Assembly (NCBI GenBank): GCA_019095985.1
Contig: CM032660.1
Coordinates: 44,061,751-44,125,750, forward strand
Length of the DNA: 64,000 bases
DNA from: Streblospio benedicti
Taxonomy: Eukaryota > Annelida > Polychaeta > Spionida > Spionidae
Direction of reading: 5' to 3'
Made by a program: the position numbers and the translations under genes. How positions within the stretch are numbered: position 1 is the first letter of the stretch; the number at the start of each line of letters is the position of its first letter. Under the pieces are notes generated by a model that did not search any database, was not told the DNA's origin, and was given only the letters and a program-made list of their open reading frames with translations. Positions 1 to 59,548 of this stretch are shown here, piece after piece.

Positions 1-1248
1 TTGTTATATCCAGATAAGGGAGAGTGTGAGGGGCCAAATGTGAGAAACCAGTGATAGGACACAATGGACATTAATAGATGATTTTCACACCATACCTTTT
101 AACGCATCCTGCGCTTTGTTTTTAAGTCGTACATTGTATATATCAATATTCATAAAACAATAGTTTTATTGAACATCATGTAATTTCTTTGCACAACTAT
201 ACACAGCTCTTTTTGGCACTATTTTTGAAAACATGCTTCTTTTTTCATTCCCATGGTGCATTTGAAGACTACATGTAGATTTTCTGGGAATTTCCTAACC
301 TTGTTCAGCCTTAGAGCTCTGTGTCTAGGGTTAGGAGCTCAAAACGACGAATGGTCTGGAAAAACGGGAATATAGCTGAGTATCCAGATAATGCAATAAT
401 TTGAAAAAGGGATGTATGATGAAAGAAGTTGTACTGTAATGCCTCCTTAATGGTGGGTCCTATATGTCATTAATTCTTTTCTCGAAAGATGTGTAAATGT
501 TGTTTTCCTGTTTTGTTTTACACCCTTTATATTCTTTCAATCGGACTCTAAATTTTCTGTCTGCCTCTCCAATATATGCATATTATAAGGACAAGCTTGA
601 CTTGCCTGGGAGGGAGTATTGATTATTGATGGAGAAAGTGACGACAGAAGGCAATGCATTTAGGTTGAATAAGGATGTCATAAACAGAGAAAAAAGGCTC
701 AACCAACTCTCATGTGTATGACCCCATTATGATAGCGGGCAGTTGCTTGGACTGACAATCTGACATGCTCAAGGACTTTTTCTGAAGATGATTATAGATG
801 GTGATGACTTGATTTTCATGTATTTTAAAATAAAAAAAGTAATTTTTTAGTGTTGTGATTGAAGAACTATGTCAATGATATATATAACCAACACAATAAA
901 CTCATTTAAGGAGTTTAAAATATACGTAAACGACTAGCAGGGTACGAAATAGAGCCTACCCGGTGGCCCAGTGCCGTCTGATTTCGGCCCGGGTCGACTG
1001 GTTTCTAAAGTTGACGGCCCAGTGGGTAGGCTACTTTTAGGTTATTCTCAATATTAACATAATTAAGAGCCGGACACTTTTTGTCAGAGCCGGCTACTTT
1101 TTTTGTAGCTGCCGGCCCTGTGGTCCGTGGGCAAATTTTGATGAGTTTCATACCCTGCGACTAGTATTGAAGGCTGTAGATTATAAACCATTTGTTTTGA
1201 ATCAGATGGAGTGTATAATCAATTTACATTGTTGTGTATTTTATCAAG
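1..1248 (+). other. CFAP46 intron at the left edge
   Basis: No exon of CFAP46 was recognised here. The stretch from 1 to about 470 resembles the repeat at 3142-3790 (shared words such as atatccagat.aggga, gggaatatag and a gtcctatatg end). A hAT-like MITE sits at 938-1157. The rest is AT-rich unique-looking DNA. The next upstream coding exon must lie left of the window, since the first exon seen corresponds to roughly residue 85 of the human protein. Confidence 0.6.
938..1157. mobile_element. hAT-like MITE, 220 bp, with target-site duplication
   Basis: Terminal inverted repeats start CAGGGTACGAAA at 938 and end TTTCATACCCTG at 1157. The element is flanked by a perfect 7-bp direct repeat, CGACTAG, at 931-937 and 1158-1164. 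CAGG-type ends with a 7-8 bp duplication are typical of non-autonomous hAT elements. The interior is GC-rich (repeated GGCCC / GCCGG words) and has no coding capacity. It lies in an intron of CFAP46. Confidence 0.8.
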
Positions 1249-49712
<48,464 letters not shown>

Positions 49713-50285
49713 TTTGACCATTTGAAATTAAGTCAATACTAACCATTTTATGACAAGATCATTCAAATAATGAATTGATGAACTCTGACAAAACTTTGAA
49801 ATGTAATGTTGGAAATTTTACAGTATCAACTGATGTTTGCAAATTAATGTCCAATTTTTACTGTAATCATTTTTGTGATATTTAGATATATGTCTTTATG
49901 TGAGTGAATGAGTTATCTCTTCTTTGAATTGAACAGTATTAATTTTTAATATTCTATATTATTGCTCCGTTGAGTGTATGTTATTGTGATATTGTTTTAT
50001 TTTAATTGTTAAGTTTTGAAAAAAGAATCCGTCCAGTAAATTTTGTAACATTCAAATATTTATAATAGTTGCTAATTGGTCTAATTAACTTTTTGTATGC
50101 TAGTGCTCTAATTTTAAAATGTATGTATGCGGTACTTATAATAGAAAATCATTGAATATGTCATTGTTAAAAGAACGTATGTAGCTAAAAGACCTGCAAC
50201 ATTAATATTTTTGTATTCTTTATTAATTTGTAACATCTGTTACGTGATTTGTTAATGAAATAAAAATCTACTCCAGCTAATAATA
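49713..50285 (+). promoter_or_regulatory. CFAP46: CFAP46 3' UTR with poly(A) signal at 50259-50264
   Basis: About 550 bases of AT-rich sequence after the TAA, ending in AATAAA at 50259-50264 (gttaatgaaataaaaatc). The cut site is expected near 50280. The neighbouring gene on the minus strand ends at about 50.5 kb, so the two genes are tail to tail. Confidence 0.7.
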
Positions 50286-50814
50286 ACTACTCCAGCTTTT
50301 TTTTAAATTTAAGTTAACATACATAAAAATTCTTAGGATGTCTTTAGAGTAATACAATATCTATCATTATGTGGTACAATCCTCCATGAACATCTGATGG
50401 TCACGCATTACTTACGTAACAGTAAACTTGAATTACAGTTGGCATCCCATTTCATTATACTACAATGATACAAAATATGCTATGAGATGTATAATATATG
50501 CTGAACATTTATAATTAAGTCATTCTTTTTATTAATTGTTTGTATAATCCACAGTTTTAAAATTGTCACTTTTCTACAAGAAACAAACAAAAAATCTGAA
50601 AATGAGTGAAATGCAGAGAAGTGTTATAATTTTTTAATTATTAAAGCATTTATCTTTCTCTGATGAAACATTGTCAGGTCATTTTAAATCTATCATCAAT
50701 ATACTGTAGATGTGATTCACAAACATACCTTTTAACCTGACTGGCTGAATACAATTCAATCACTAATCCAACTTTATATGTTTACTGAAACAAAAATAAT
50801 ATATAATTTTTTTC
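50286..50814. other. Convergent intergenic gap and 3' UTR of the CAP gene
   Basis: AT-rich, no ORF of note. On the minus strand AATAAA is present at 50528-50533, 282 bases beyond the CAP stop codon, and is the likely poly(A) signal of that gene. A shorter ATTAAA candidate lies near 50640. Confidence 0.5.
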
Positions 50815-53800
50815 TCACAGACAACAACCAGAATATTTTATATATCCTAGCACATCTAAGAGAAAATTTATAGAACTGAAAGACCCCTCTCAGCATTACC
50901 ACATTCTGCAACATATGTAAAAAGGATAGGCATTCTCCTGGTAATAAGCCAAAATGTACTCTCTTTATTCCCAATGTCCACTTGAACTTTCTAACAATTG
51001 CTAATCAAAATGCATTTGACACTGTATATATGGTCATTTTTGCAGAAAGTGACATAATGTCGATCCTTACTACTAAAAGCTGAGGACTGCCAGCAACATG
51101 AATTTTCATAAACAAAAATTTATTATGCTCATTTTGGTATATGTTGGGAAAGGTAATAAGTGAGGCTCTCCTTAATTAGATCGCAGCTGCAGGAGTAAAT
51201 ATGATAGTAATTTTGTTTGATAGCTACATTTGTATTTACTTACCACAAAGGCCTCTCTGAAATTTGGTTCCATTCGGACAATCAGAGCCTCTACGACCCT
51301 GTATGTAGGGGTACTGGTTTTTCCAGTTACCTCTGAAAACGTGTTTAATAAATATTTTAATAGGTGTGTTTTCACAGAGAGCAACAACAGGCTTTTGATA
51401 TGTACATTTCAGACGATGATTCAATTCAGGGCGGTGGGGGTGCCCCCCCCCCCCATTTTATTTTTCTCTCTGTGTGTGTGCGCGGGTGTGCATGTGTGCG
51501 TGTGTGTGGAGGGGATGTGTGTCTTAAACCATGTGAATAATTTTTAAAATTAAAAAAATGAAGCCGTTATTTTCTAAATTGAAAATAGTCAAAGAAATAT
51601 GTAATTGTTTATAATACTGAACATATTTAGTTGGGTTTGGGTCTTTTCAAAAAGACTTTGCCACCTAGTAACCTCCCTTAGAAGTGATTTAAACTGTCTC
51701 AAAATATGTGTGTAATCAAGAACGTCGAATGAAAAGCCTTTGAATAGCACTCTACTTTTTTAAACACTAGTTTACTGCATGCAATGAAAAGTTGTGAGAA
51801 TTTCAGCTAGCCACTAATCACACTACAGCTCAACTGGTATATACTAACGGTGATCTGTAGTCGCACGCGATGATGATGTTATGTTTACTTCCTGTTTGAC
51901 ATGTAGCATAACCACAACCAACTTCACTCGTATGTGCCCACACAACCTGGCATAGAGGTACAATACATATGAGTAAAAAACATAAATAACATTAATAATA
52001 CTGCTCAAGGACTGGCGTCAAGTGGTTTTATGGAGGTTTGCAATTGTCTGTATATAAAGATTTGGGGCTGTAATAAATCATCTTATTATAGAGGTGGTGT
52101 CTTTATAGAGCTGGTCTTAATTGAAGTTTTTAATGTACACATAGTCCAAGTGGTGAAGTAGGTGGAGTTGCAAATTAATGTTTGAACCCCTGTGGCGCCT
52201 TTGGCGTTTTATGACGCCAAATGACTCCAGCATGGCTTCCGTTGTCTGCCACAATTTTTTAAATCTACAAGTCCNGGGAAAAAAAAACTTAAAGGAGAGT
52301 TACTTCTGTCGTTCTAACATTATGATATGTAGATATGTGTATTTTGCAAAGGTTGAGATTGAAATAAAACAAACTACAATGTCATGTACCTGCGTATAAT
52401 GTCCCACTCGTGGGTTATGAGTGTATCCAGCATATGTGTAGTATCTGACCTCATCATACCATCTCTTCACTGCTTTTTCTACTTTGAATTTTGGAGGGTA
52501 GAATGGACGCCTTTTTTCTTGCAAAGTAAAGATTTTGCCCAACATAGTTTCCAAAGCAGCTGAAAAATATAAACTGAGTCTGAAAGACGTAGGGCATCAT
52601 AATATTTAATAAGAAAAACCATGCCCCTGCCCATAATACGAAGCTAGACCATTATAATCATATTAGATTCAATTCTCCAATAAAAAATTAATACTGAAAA
52701 TATGCAACGTTGTAAAAAATTTCTGTAGACTTCTAGGGAGACATACACGTATAAGTTGAACAAGATATGTACGCACGTACTTGCAATAATACCAATACCT
52801 TTAATTTTATAGTTGGTGTCAAATTTGAAGTATTTGAGAATCCACACAAGAACTCATTTAATGCAAGTATAATATTCTACTAACTCTTGGAGAATAGCAT
52901 GCTTCATTTGACAACCATCATTAGCATTTTCCTCCGCTACTTTCTGAGCTAGTCCCGCAAGATCGTCACTCCACACCTAAACGTAACATACACGTATAAA
53001 CTACGGAACACTCACGGGATCGGCTTCACCTGGTATCAATAGCGAGGCGGTCTCTTTATAGAGGTAGGTTATATCTAGGCCACTGAAAATGCTTGTCTAC
53101 CGGTTAGCACCGTAAATTGCAACTGATTGCATGGTGTGATCGACCGCTAACATCGGGCCCTCAAGCCTTCCACCCAGCATTCTGTCACACCAGTTCTATG
53201 GCACACCAGCTGTTTTTTAAATGATACCACAATCTTCTCTATATGACCCCAATTACTATGTGGTCTTCCATTGTTTTTGGGGTGGAATTGAACTTCAATT
53301 TGAAGTTCATTTGATCACACCATCACTATTAGTGACACATCCATTGTTATCTGATATCAGCACAACGAAATTCAATGTTCGTGATATTTAGCGTGTAGAA
53401 ATAAAGTGCTAGATGACTGTTTAAGAACAAGATGACATACCAGTTCTCGCATGTTCGAAGCCCTCGGGAGCATGCGTTTTTTATTGTGCATATTGAGGAT
53501 ATCTTCAATCTGTTTGGACGTCATCGTGGTACTAGTGACGCAGCTTTGCTTCACAAGCTAAGACAGACAATTGTTTAGATCATGGACTTGTTACGTGTAA
53601 CTTACCCCTTCCCCCCTTTTTTCATATTACCAAATGTATACCATATCTTTGTTTAATTTGTATTTCATTCAATATTTGAATAGTATGACTGGGACGATTA
53701 CTTATCTATCGTGTATTTCTTTGCTCAATGGCAGGAGTTTAAAAAAAGAAAAGAAAAAAAAAGAAAAAAGCTGATTCAGTATAATGCCGTTTGCCTTTTC

Positions 53801-54009
53801 ATAAACAGAGTCACACAGTCGTACATGTGAGTCAAGACTCATTTTAGCACGTTCGTTCGTCGGTCTATGCCATTTAATAAATTGAAAATGGAATGTGTTA
53901 CGTTTTGTTCAGACATCTCTTCTGTGACGGTCTCGTTGATTGGCGTGGCTCTACAGAACGCAGCCATGCAACAAACGAGCGCTCCCAGCAACACCACCTC
54001 GTGCATCAT
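50815..54009 (-). CDS. Secreted CAP/SCP-domain protein, seven exons, one frame conflict
   Basis: Minus-strand exons 53902-54009, 53441-53557, 52885-52976, 52390-52559, 51849-51946, 51244-51332, 50815-50855, all GT-AG. Signal peptide MMHEVVLLGALVCCMAAF with A-x-C cut region; then IEDILNMHNKKRMLPRASNM, VWSDDLAGLAQKVAEENAND, CFGNYVGQNLYFA, RWYDEVRYYTYAG, GHYTQ joined across the intron to VVWAHTSEVGCGYATC, and IIIACDYRSPGNW: the canonical CAP order, including the GHYTQ-VVW and Y-R-S-P-G-N motifs. The family is extracellular; roles range over sterol binding, protease inhibition and development, and none can be assigned. The frame changes once in exon 4 close to a run of six A, so either a sequencing error or a decaying copy. 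The last short exon (ends KYSGCCL) is the least certain. About 238 residues. Confidence 0.88.
51430..51520 (+). repeat. Poly-C and GT-rich simple sequence
   Basis: A run of about 14 C followed by T-rich and (GT)n/(GCGTGT) stretches up to ggagggg. It is inside an intron of the CAP gene. Low complexity only. Confidence 0.85.
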
Positions 54010-56178
54010 GGTCACAACGCTATTCCTCCTGTGTATACAATTACAAAAATATAGCTCTTAGGTGCAAGAATCATGTAGTACTTAATTAAACAATGCTATT
54101 TGATGTTGCATTTTGATGTAAGAAGTAAGTGCGTTAGTTGTTTGTATATTTTTTCTCTCTCACATTTTCCTCACACGACCTTACCAAATGTACACCATGC
54201 ACTTGTCCTCGTGCAAAAGAGATTATCAAATATCAAATTGAAATCCCAATACCTCTATATTAGAAACTAACTAAAAAATTAGCATTTGCTTTAGATATCT
54301 TTGGTCTGTTAAGTCTCGTCTGGCAAACGGCTATTTGAAATTTCAAATTAAATTCCACCGCAATTTAAACATCCTCGCTACACCGTTGATGGACCACGTC
54401 ACCACAAAAATAACATTCCTTAGAATTGTACAAACTGTAAGTAACAATATGTTCAATAGGAATTTCTTTATCAACATCTGTGTTGTTCATATAAAGTACA
54501 GCGTTTCTGTGTATGGAGTGGATATTTACTTTCAAGCTTGACCCTGAGTCTGCTGGTCCTACATAATGTTAAGTGCATGTAACATAGGTCACAATTCTTC
54601 AACATCAATGAGATGATTAAAAACATATCAATAGACGGCTAGGTACAGCTGGGCTGGGGTAGTAGGGCAGAGTGTCACTTCACCCAATACCTGTTTAAAT
54701 AGGACGTTTAGCAACCGATAATTCAAGTATGCGAGAAATGATCAAATGATGATCAATAAGTGTGCCAATGATTTGGTGTAAATTGTAAAGTCGTAAGCGC
54801 AAGATTTGGATCAGGACTATAAACCACCACAGTTACCTTTACATTTAATTCGCACCATAACTTACATCATTATGGTTTCACTTCATAGGCGGTGTGTCAC
54901 TGGTTTAGGCTTGTTTACTTGCACCCTGGCTGGGTTTCCACTCATTTCGTCTGTTGAGGAGTAATGGGATGGCGTATGCACTGGCTTATGAGATTGATAA
55001 CCGAAAGGTGGCAGGATAGAACCTAACACATACACAAAGTGATAGGCTTTATAATTATGGGATTCAATGTAAGGATCCCATGGTCGAATGCTTTGACTAT
55101 ACTGTACACAAACTACGGCAATCTTAAAAGCCACTCTCTACGCCCACATACATTGTAGATCGTCGGAACTATTACTCCTACGAAAACCTCTAGTCAATGC
55201 CTTTTCAAGTCACAAGGCCAATTAAGAGGAGAATAAGATCATTTCATTTTTGACCAAACTACAATACGAGTATTTTATTTTCATGTGGAACATGCAAACA
55301 TGTTATACCTGTTGAGGATAAAAGTTCGGGCAAAAGTTAACACCAATTATTGTGCCAGAACTAGGCGCAAAGAAGCAGAAGTATATCATTTCCTTCAGGA
55401 AGACCGCATTAATCATGGAGCGTCATGAACAACTGAACTGTTGGAACAGATGCTTCTGTTTCACTGTTCCATTGCCTCAGATCGTAACAGCTGTGGCGGT
55501 GCTATCGACCATAATCCTCCAAAAGCAGCAGACGGGGCCATGGTTAATCAGAAAAAAAGAACCACACAGAAGTGCGCCATTCTTAACGGAACCAGCCAGC
55601 TCACTCCCAATTCGAAGTTAGAACACCCACGATCTACCTTGAAACGACACTAAGATTCTGGCGTCGTCATGAGCATCTGAAACTACCATCGTCTATGTGA
55701 AATTGGGGGTTTAATAAACAGACTTGTAGCTAATCAATTGGTCGTTTAGTGTTCAGAATGTTAGATCTATAAGCTTTTTTAGGTTTTCATTTTCACTATC
55801 ATCATTAAATATGGGTCTTTAATTCATTTAATGAAAGTCGATTCTTGAAAGCACATTCACAACCTTGTGTGTCATGAAGCATTAACAAGGTAATGAAGTT
55901 ATATATCATAATACGCAGTGTTTGGTTTATCATATTTATGGGAAATTCTCATATTTAGAATTTCTACGGTCTAGAATGTCAAGAAACATACCATCATAAA
56001 CTTCACAATTATTAATTCAATTTCAATTCTTGAAAACAAACATACGTTGTGTATAAAAAGGTGTGAATTAAACAAAGTGTATACTTCGAGGTTATCCATG
56101 TGGCGTATTTGTATTGTAATAGAACAGTGCATAGATTTCAACCTTTTAAAAAAATTGTGTATGCTTTTCCTTACATTA
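54010..56178. other. Intergenic stretch upstream of the CAP gene
   Basis: Apart from the candidate exon above I see no supported gene. Around 55430-55650 both strands have moderately long open frames and the plus strand has AATAAA at 55713-55718 after a TAA, so a small unknown transcript cannot be excluded. The rest is AT-rich. The CAP gene promoter should lie just right of 54010, without a clear TATA box. Confidence 0.45.
54883..55022 (-). CDS. Candidate terminal exon of an unidentified minus-strand gene
   Basis: On the minus strand an acceptor (tttgtgtatgtgttag) is followed by 2 + 45 codons and TGA at 54883-54885: SILPPFGYQSHKPVHTPSHY, then SSTDEMSGNPARVQVNKPKP and VTHRL. An ATTAAA poly(A) signal lies about 35 bases downstream (54843-54848). 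Polar, Pro/His-rich composition and clean splice/poly(A) context suggest a real last exon. I do not recognise the family and found no matching upstream exon; the segment at 55470-55550 (minus, MAPSAAFGGLWSIAPPQLLR) is open but has no donor in the right phase. Confidence 0.4.
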
Positions 56179-56559
56179 GGGAAGAGTCATTTTGACTTTC
56201 TCGGGGGGGTCGGTTGGTTTTAGGGGGGGGTGGTGTCGAACTTTTGAAAATGATCTTTTAGGGGGGTCGGAACTTTTAAATCTCAACTAGTAGGGGGGTC
56301 ATACTTTTGAATTTTGACATTTTGAAATAATAATAAAATCATAATGATAATGAACACCAAACGTTCATCTATCATATAGTATACTGTATACTCATGAAAT
56401 TTAAAGTTGAATACTAGGCATTCATATGTTAACAGCAGTGATCAAACTTTAGTCTCAAATAAATCATAATGAACATCTGCATTTATGTTCTAATGGAATC
56501 ATTATAATCAACATCACACGTTTAAAGTTAGGTGATTAAAGTCGTCTCTTGGAAATCAA

Positions 56560-57215
56560 TCAAAGGCTTTTACAAGGTCAATAAACGAGAAGTACACGTG
56601 TAGAGTGTCTTATTCTCTGCCATATACCTCTTTTCCAACCCATGAAGGATGATTACAGCATCTCTTTTGCCTCTACCTGGCATAACGGCAAACTGCATGT
56701 CATTTATGTATCTCTTGGATGAACTTTGCAGCAATTCTCTCATGACCTGGTCTAAACGTTTTAGACCATGGAAAAAAGCTCTTTCCAGAGCATCACCTTT
56801 ATACCTGTGTACAGGTTTATTATGAAACTTTCATTGCGGTCAGATGGTATATGGCCCATTGGCCCTCTACTACTATGATATTAATTAAGTAGTTGGATGA
56901 GGACTGTAAAACATCTTGGACCTGCAGTCTTCAGCATTTCTGCCACTATGGTTTTCCCACACTTCGAGAGTCTCACTGTTTCAATGCCCATCTTCCCAGA
57001 GACACTCAATAGGGCTTACCTCTGACAATATTTTGGTTCCAGGGAAACTTCGCATTGAGAAGTCTCTCATAGTGCTGTTTCTGCGTAAACTTCTTCGCCT
57101 CATCATCCATTGCAATCTCCCCAAGATCGTTTCACACACACTTGTCACCGGTCACATCTTGATTTTGTCTTCGAATTTGCTTTGCAATGCGATAGAAGGG
57201 CTTTGCCAACTGCTG
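56560..57215 (-). mobile_element. LINE reverse-transcriptase fragment (family A)
   Basis: Minus-strand reading gives, in order, IAKQIRRQNQDVTGDKCV, AMDDEAKKFTQKQHYERLLN, KRLDQVMRELLQSSSKRYIN, DMQFAVMPGRGKRDAVIILH and FIDLVKAFD. These correspond to the linker before the reverse transcriptase and its first motifs (usual form D-M-Q-F-G-F-M-P-G-x-G-T-T-D-A and F-x-D-L-x-K-A-F-D) of a common invertebrate non-LTR retrotransposon. The frame is broken several times. Its upstream part is cut off at 57215 by the element that follows. Confidence 0.7.
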
Positions 57216-57859
57216 CAGGGCCGTGGCCAGGATTGCAAAACAGAGGAGGCAAATATGTTGGGCGAGGGTGCAAGCAGTTGACGTAGCCGCACAGCTGTTC
57301 TAGGTTGGATTGGGGGCATCCACCCCCCCCCCCAATATTTTTTCCAATATTTTCCTTAACTTCTGAGGCTCATAAATAAACACAGTTATTGATTAATAAT
57401 TATAAGAAGCCTGAAGGCAAAAACTTCCTGTTAAAAATGGAGTACGTTTGTCAAGTATGGGTATGGATACGAGTTCAGATTTCAGATTTACAAGCTTGAC
57501 ATCTATAAGATGCTTATAGGCTGTGTGCGAGAGTGTGAAAAGATAAAAGATAGGGAAGGTTAGTTAGGCAAAAAGACAACGGATAAAAGATGTTAATAAG
57601 TGCAGGATAAAAGTAGTAGGGGGATATAGGGATTAGTATGGTACACTATGGCTCAAGTCTGCAACCTTATTCTTAAGGCTGCTACTGTTTGGGAGACTGT
57701 GCAGTGTGCAAGGACAAAATGAAATTGGTAATAGTTGGTTCTGGCTATTACCCTGCGACATGGACACCATTTCTTTCCATCAAGTTTACACTAGAATATG
57801 ATCGGTAATGGTCAACAAGACCCTCCCAGTTTTGAACAGCATCTCGCTGCTGATCTGAT

Positions 57860-58130
57860 AAACATGTGCCGATGGATTTTTTCCATCAAGAAGCCTGTCA
57901 GTGTGGGGAGGACCCACAGACCATAGAACATATCCTGCATGAATGTGAAATGAGCACATTTTTTTCAAATCGAAGCCTGTCCTGAGGGACGCACCACAGA
58001 CCATAGAACATACAATGGTTGGAATATGGTGCGACAAACACATGATCAGATCTCGCTGAGGGACGCAAATGAGACAGCCCGACAATGGTTGGAGATATGG
58101 TGCGCCAAGATATGATGATGATCTCGCTGC
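57860..58130 (+). mobile_element. LINE tail fragment with internal duplication
   Basis: Plus-strand reading around 57890-57950 gives EACQCGEDPQTIEHILHECE, the Cys/His tail motif C-x-C-G-x3-Q-T-x-x-H-I-x3-C found at the end of many LINE ORF2 proteins. The segment cagaccatagaacat occurs again at 57997-58015 after about 90 bases, and acaatggtt..atatggtgcg occurs twice (58013 and 58081), so the tail is partly duplicated in tandem. Confidence 0.55.
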
Positions 58131-58149
58131 TCTGCGCTGAACTTGCTCT

Positions 58150-59548
58150 AGATTTCTTGGTCTTGCAAATACGGTTTCTTAAGTCTTTTGGGTTTTTTTT
58201 ACTTTAAGATTTCTCTCTAGGAATTCAAGTTTACTGTTGGCTTAGGAGACAGTCTTGTCTATGTGTCTGTTCCAGGACATATAATTAGAAATAGTAATAC
58301 CCAGGTATTTTGCAGAGGTGACTTCCTCCAGAACCTCTCCATGCAGCGTGAATGGGTACAAAGTCCAGGTTTTCTTTGTAATCCTGAGGACATTGCATTT
58401 TGCAGGGTGAAACTGCATTAGCCAGTTAACTTCCCACCTTTCATGGTTGTGGAGGTATTGTTGTTTATTGCAATCATCTATGGACCTTATGGAGAGATAC
58501 ACTATTGTGTCATCAGTGAAGAGTCTGACTTGCGAGTATTGTGTGGAGTTGCGAAGGTCATCAATGAATATGAGGAAGAGTATCAGTCCTAGGACCGACC
58601 GCTAGTTACTGGTACAGACTCCTCACCATCAACTACAACCTTCTGTGAGCGGTCGGAAAGGTTGATCCAATTTCTGGTCAAGGGATCAATACCAACACGG
58701 TTTAACTTGTATACAAGACGATCGTGAGAGACTTTTATCAAATGCTTTACTAAAATCCATGATTATAGTATCACACTGTTTCCTATCCTTCAACATCTGC
58801 ATAGCATCAGATGAGAATTTGATGAGGTGTTTCTGAAGCCGTGATATTTGTCATACGGGAGCTTGTGTTCAGGTGATTCATCAGGCTGCTAGCAATGCAT
58901 GTGCTCCATCTGTTTGCACAATATGCATGTTAGCAACGCTGGTCGGTAATTGGCGGCCTTTATGTGTCTCACCTTTCCTAAAAACCGGTGTCACAAAGCC
59001 TTTCTCCAGAGGTCAGGAGCCTGTCTTACTTGAGTGATGTTCACTTTTTCAGGGCCGGGAGCTTTGTTTGGGTTGAGTTTCTGCAGACGCTTCAACACTC
59101 CTTTCTCGGTGATCTCAATAGGATGAATCGGAGGGATTGTGTTCAAAAAGTTGCAGGCTTTGGTGCAAAGGAACTTAAGTGATGGAGGGTATCTAGGGGA
59201 GAACACTGACTGGAACTGTTCATTAAGAATATCAGCTTTTCCAACCGAATCATCGACAAGTTTTCCTTCCTTCTTTAGTGGCGCTACGCCCTGAGGGTCT
59301 TGCCTTTGGTGTTTAATGAACTTCCAGAATTTCTTTCCTGTGGATGGATTCTCTTTTACATCGGTATCACTACACACAATAGCTTCAAAATACTGCCAAT
59401 AAGCCTCCCTGGTGGTCTTCTGGGTAAAGGCTTTCATGCATCGATAGTGTTTGGAGGCATGACTGGCACAGGCACTCCCTTTCTGTTTCTCGAAAAGATG
59501 CTGTATACAGATGCTTTTCAATTTTGTATAGTTTGATTTATGAGACAT
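58150..59548 (-). mobile_element. 5'-truncated CR1/Jockey-type LINE (family B), degenerate
   Basis: From 59548 leftwards: FWKFIKHQRQDPQGVAPLKK, then VGKADILNEQFQSVFSP, EKGVLKRLQKLNPNKAPGPE (motif before the reverse transcriptase), IIMDFSKAFDK, LFLIFIDDL, VRLFTDDTIVYL (usual F-A-D-D), WEVNWLMQFHPAKCNVLRIT, AKYLGITISNYMSWNRHI. The order and the motifs are those of CR1/Jockey-clade LINEs. The 185-codon frame at 58991-59548 is the longest intact piece; after it the frame shifts and stops several times. The endonuclease domain is missing. It lies within the inner hAT-like insertion. Confidence 0.8.

Noticed and set aside
51230-51547. 105-codon plus-strand frame
   Set aside because: Antisense to CAP exon 6 and runs into poly-C and GT repeats; a shadow.
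55352-55653. Two overlapping plus-strand frames followed by AATAAA at 55713
   Set aside because: One has a hydrophobic stretch (VPLPQIVTAVAVLSTIIL), but there is no homology, no upstream exon and no clear start context; recorded only as a possible unknown transcript in the intergenic note.
56916-57281. 121-codon plus-strand frame
   Set aside because: It is the reverse strand of the family A LINE and crosses the insertion point of the inner element.
59300-59536. 78-codon plus-strand frame
   Set aside because: Antisense shadow of the 185-codon LINE frame at 58991-59548.
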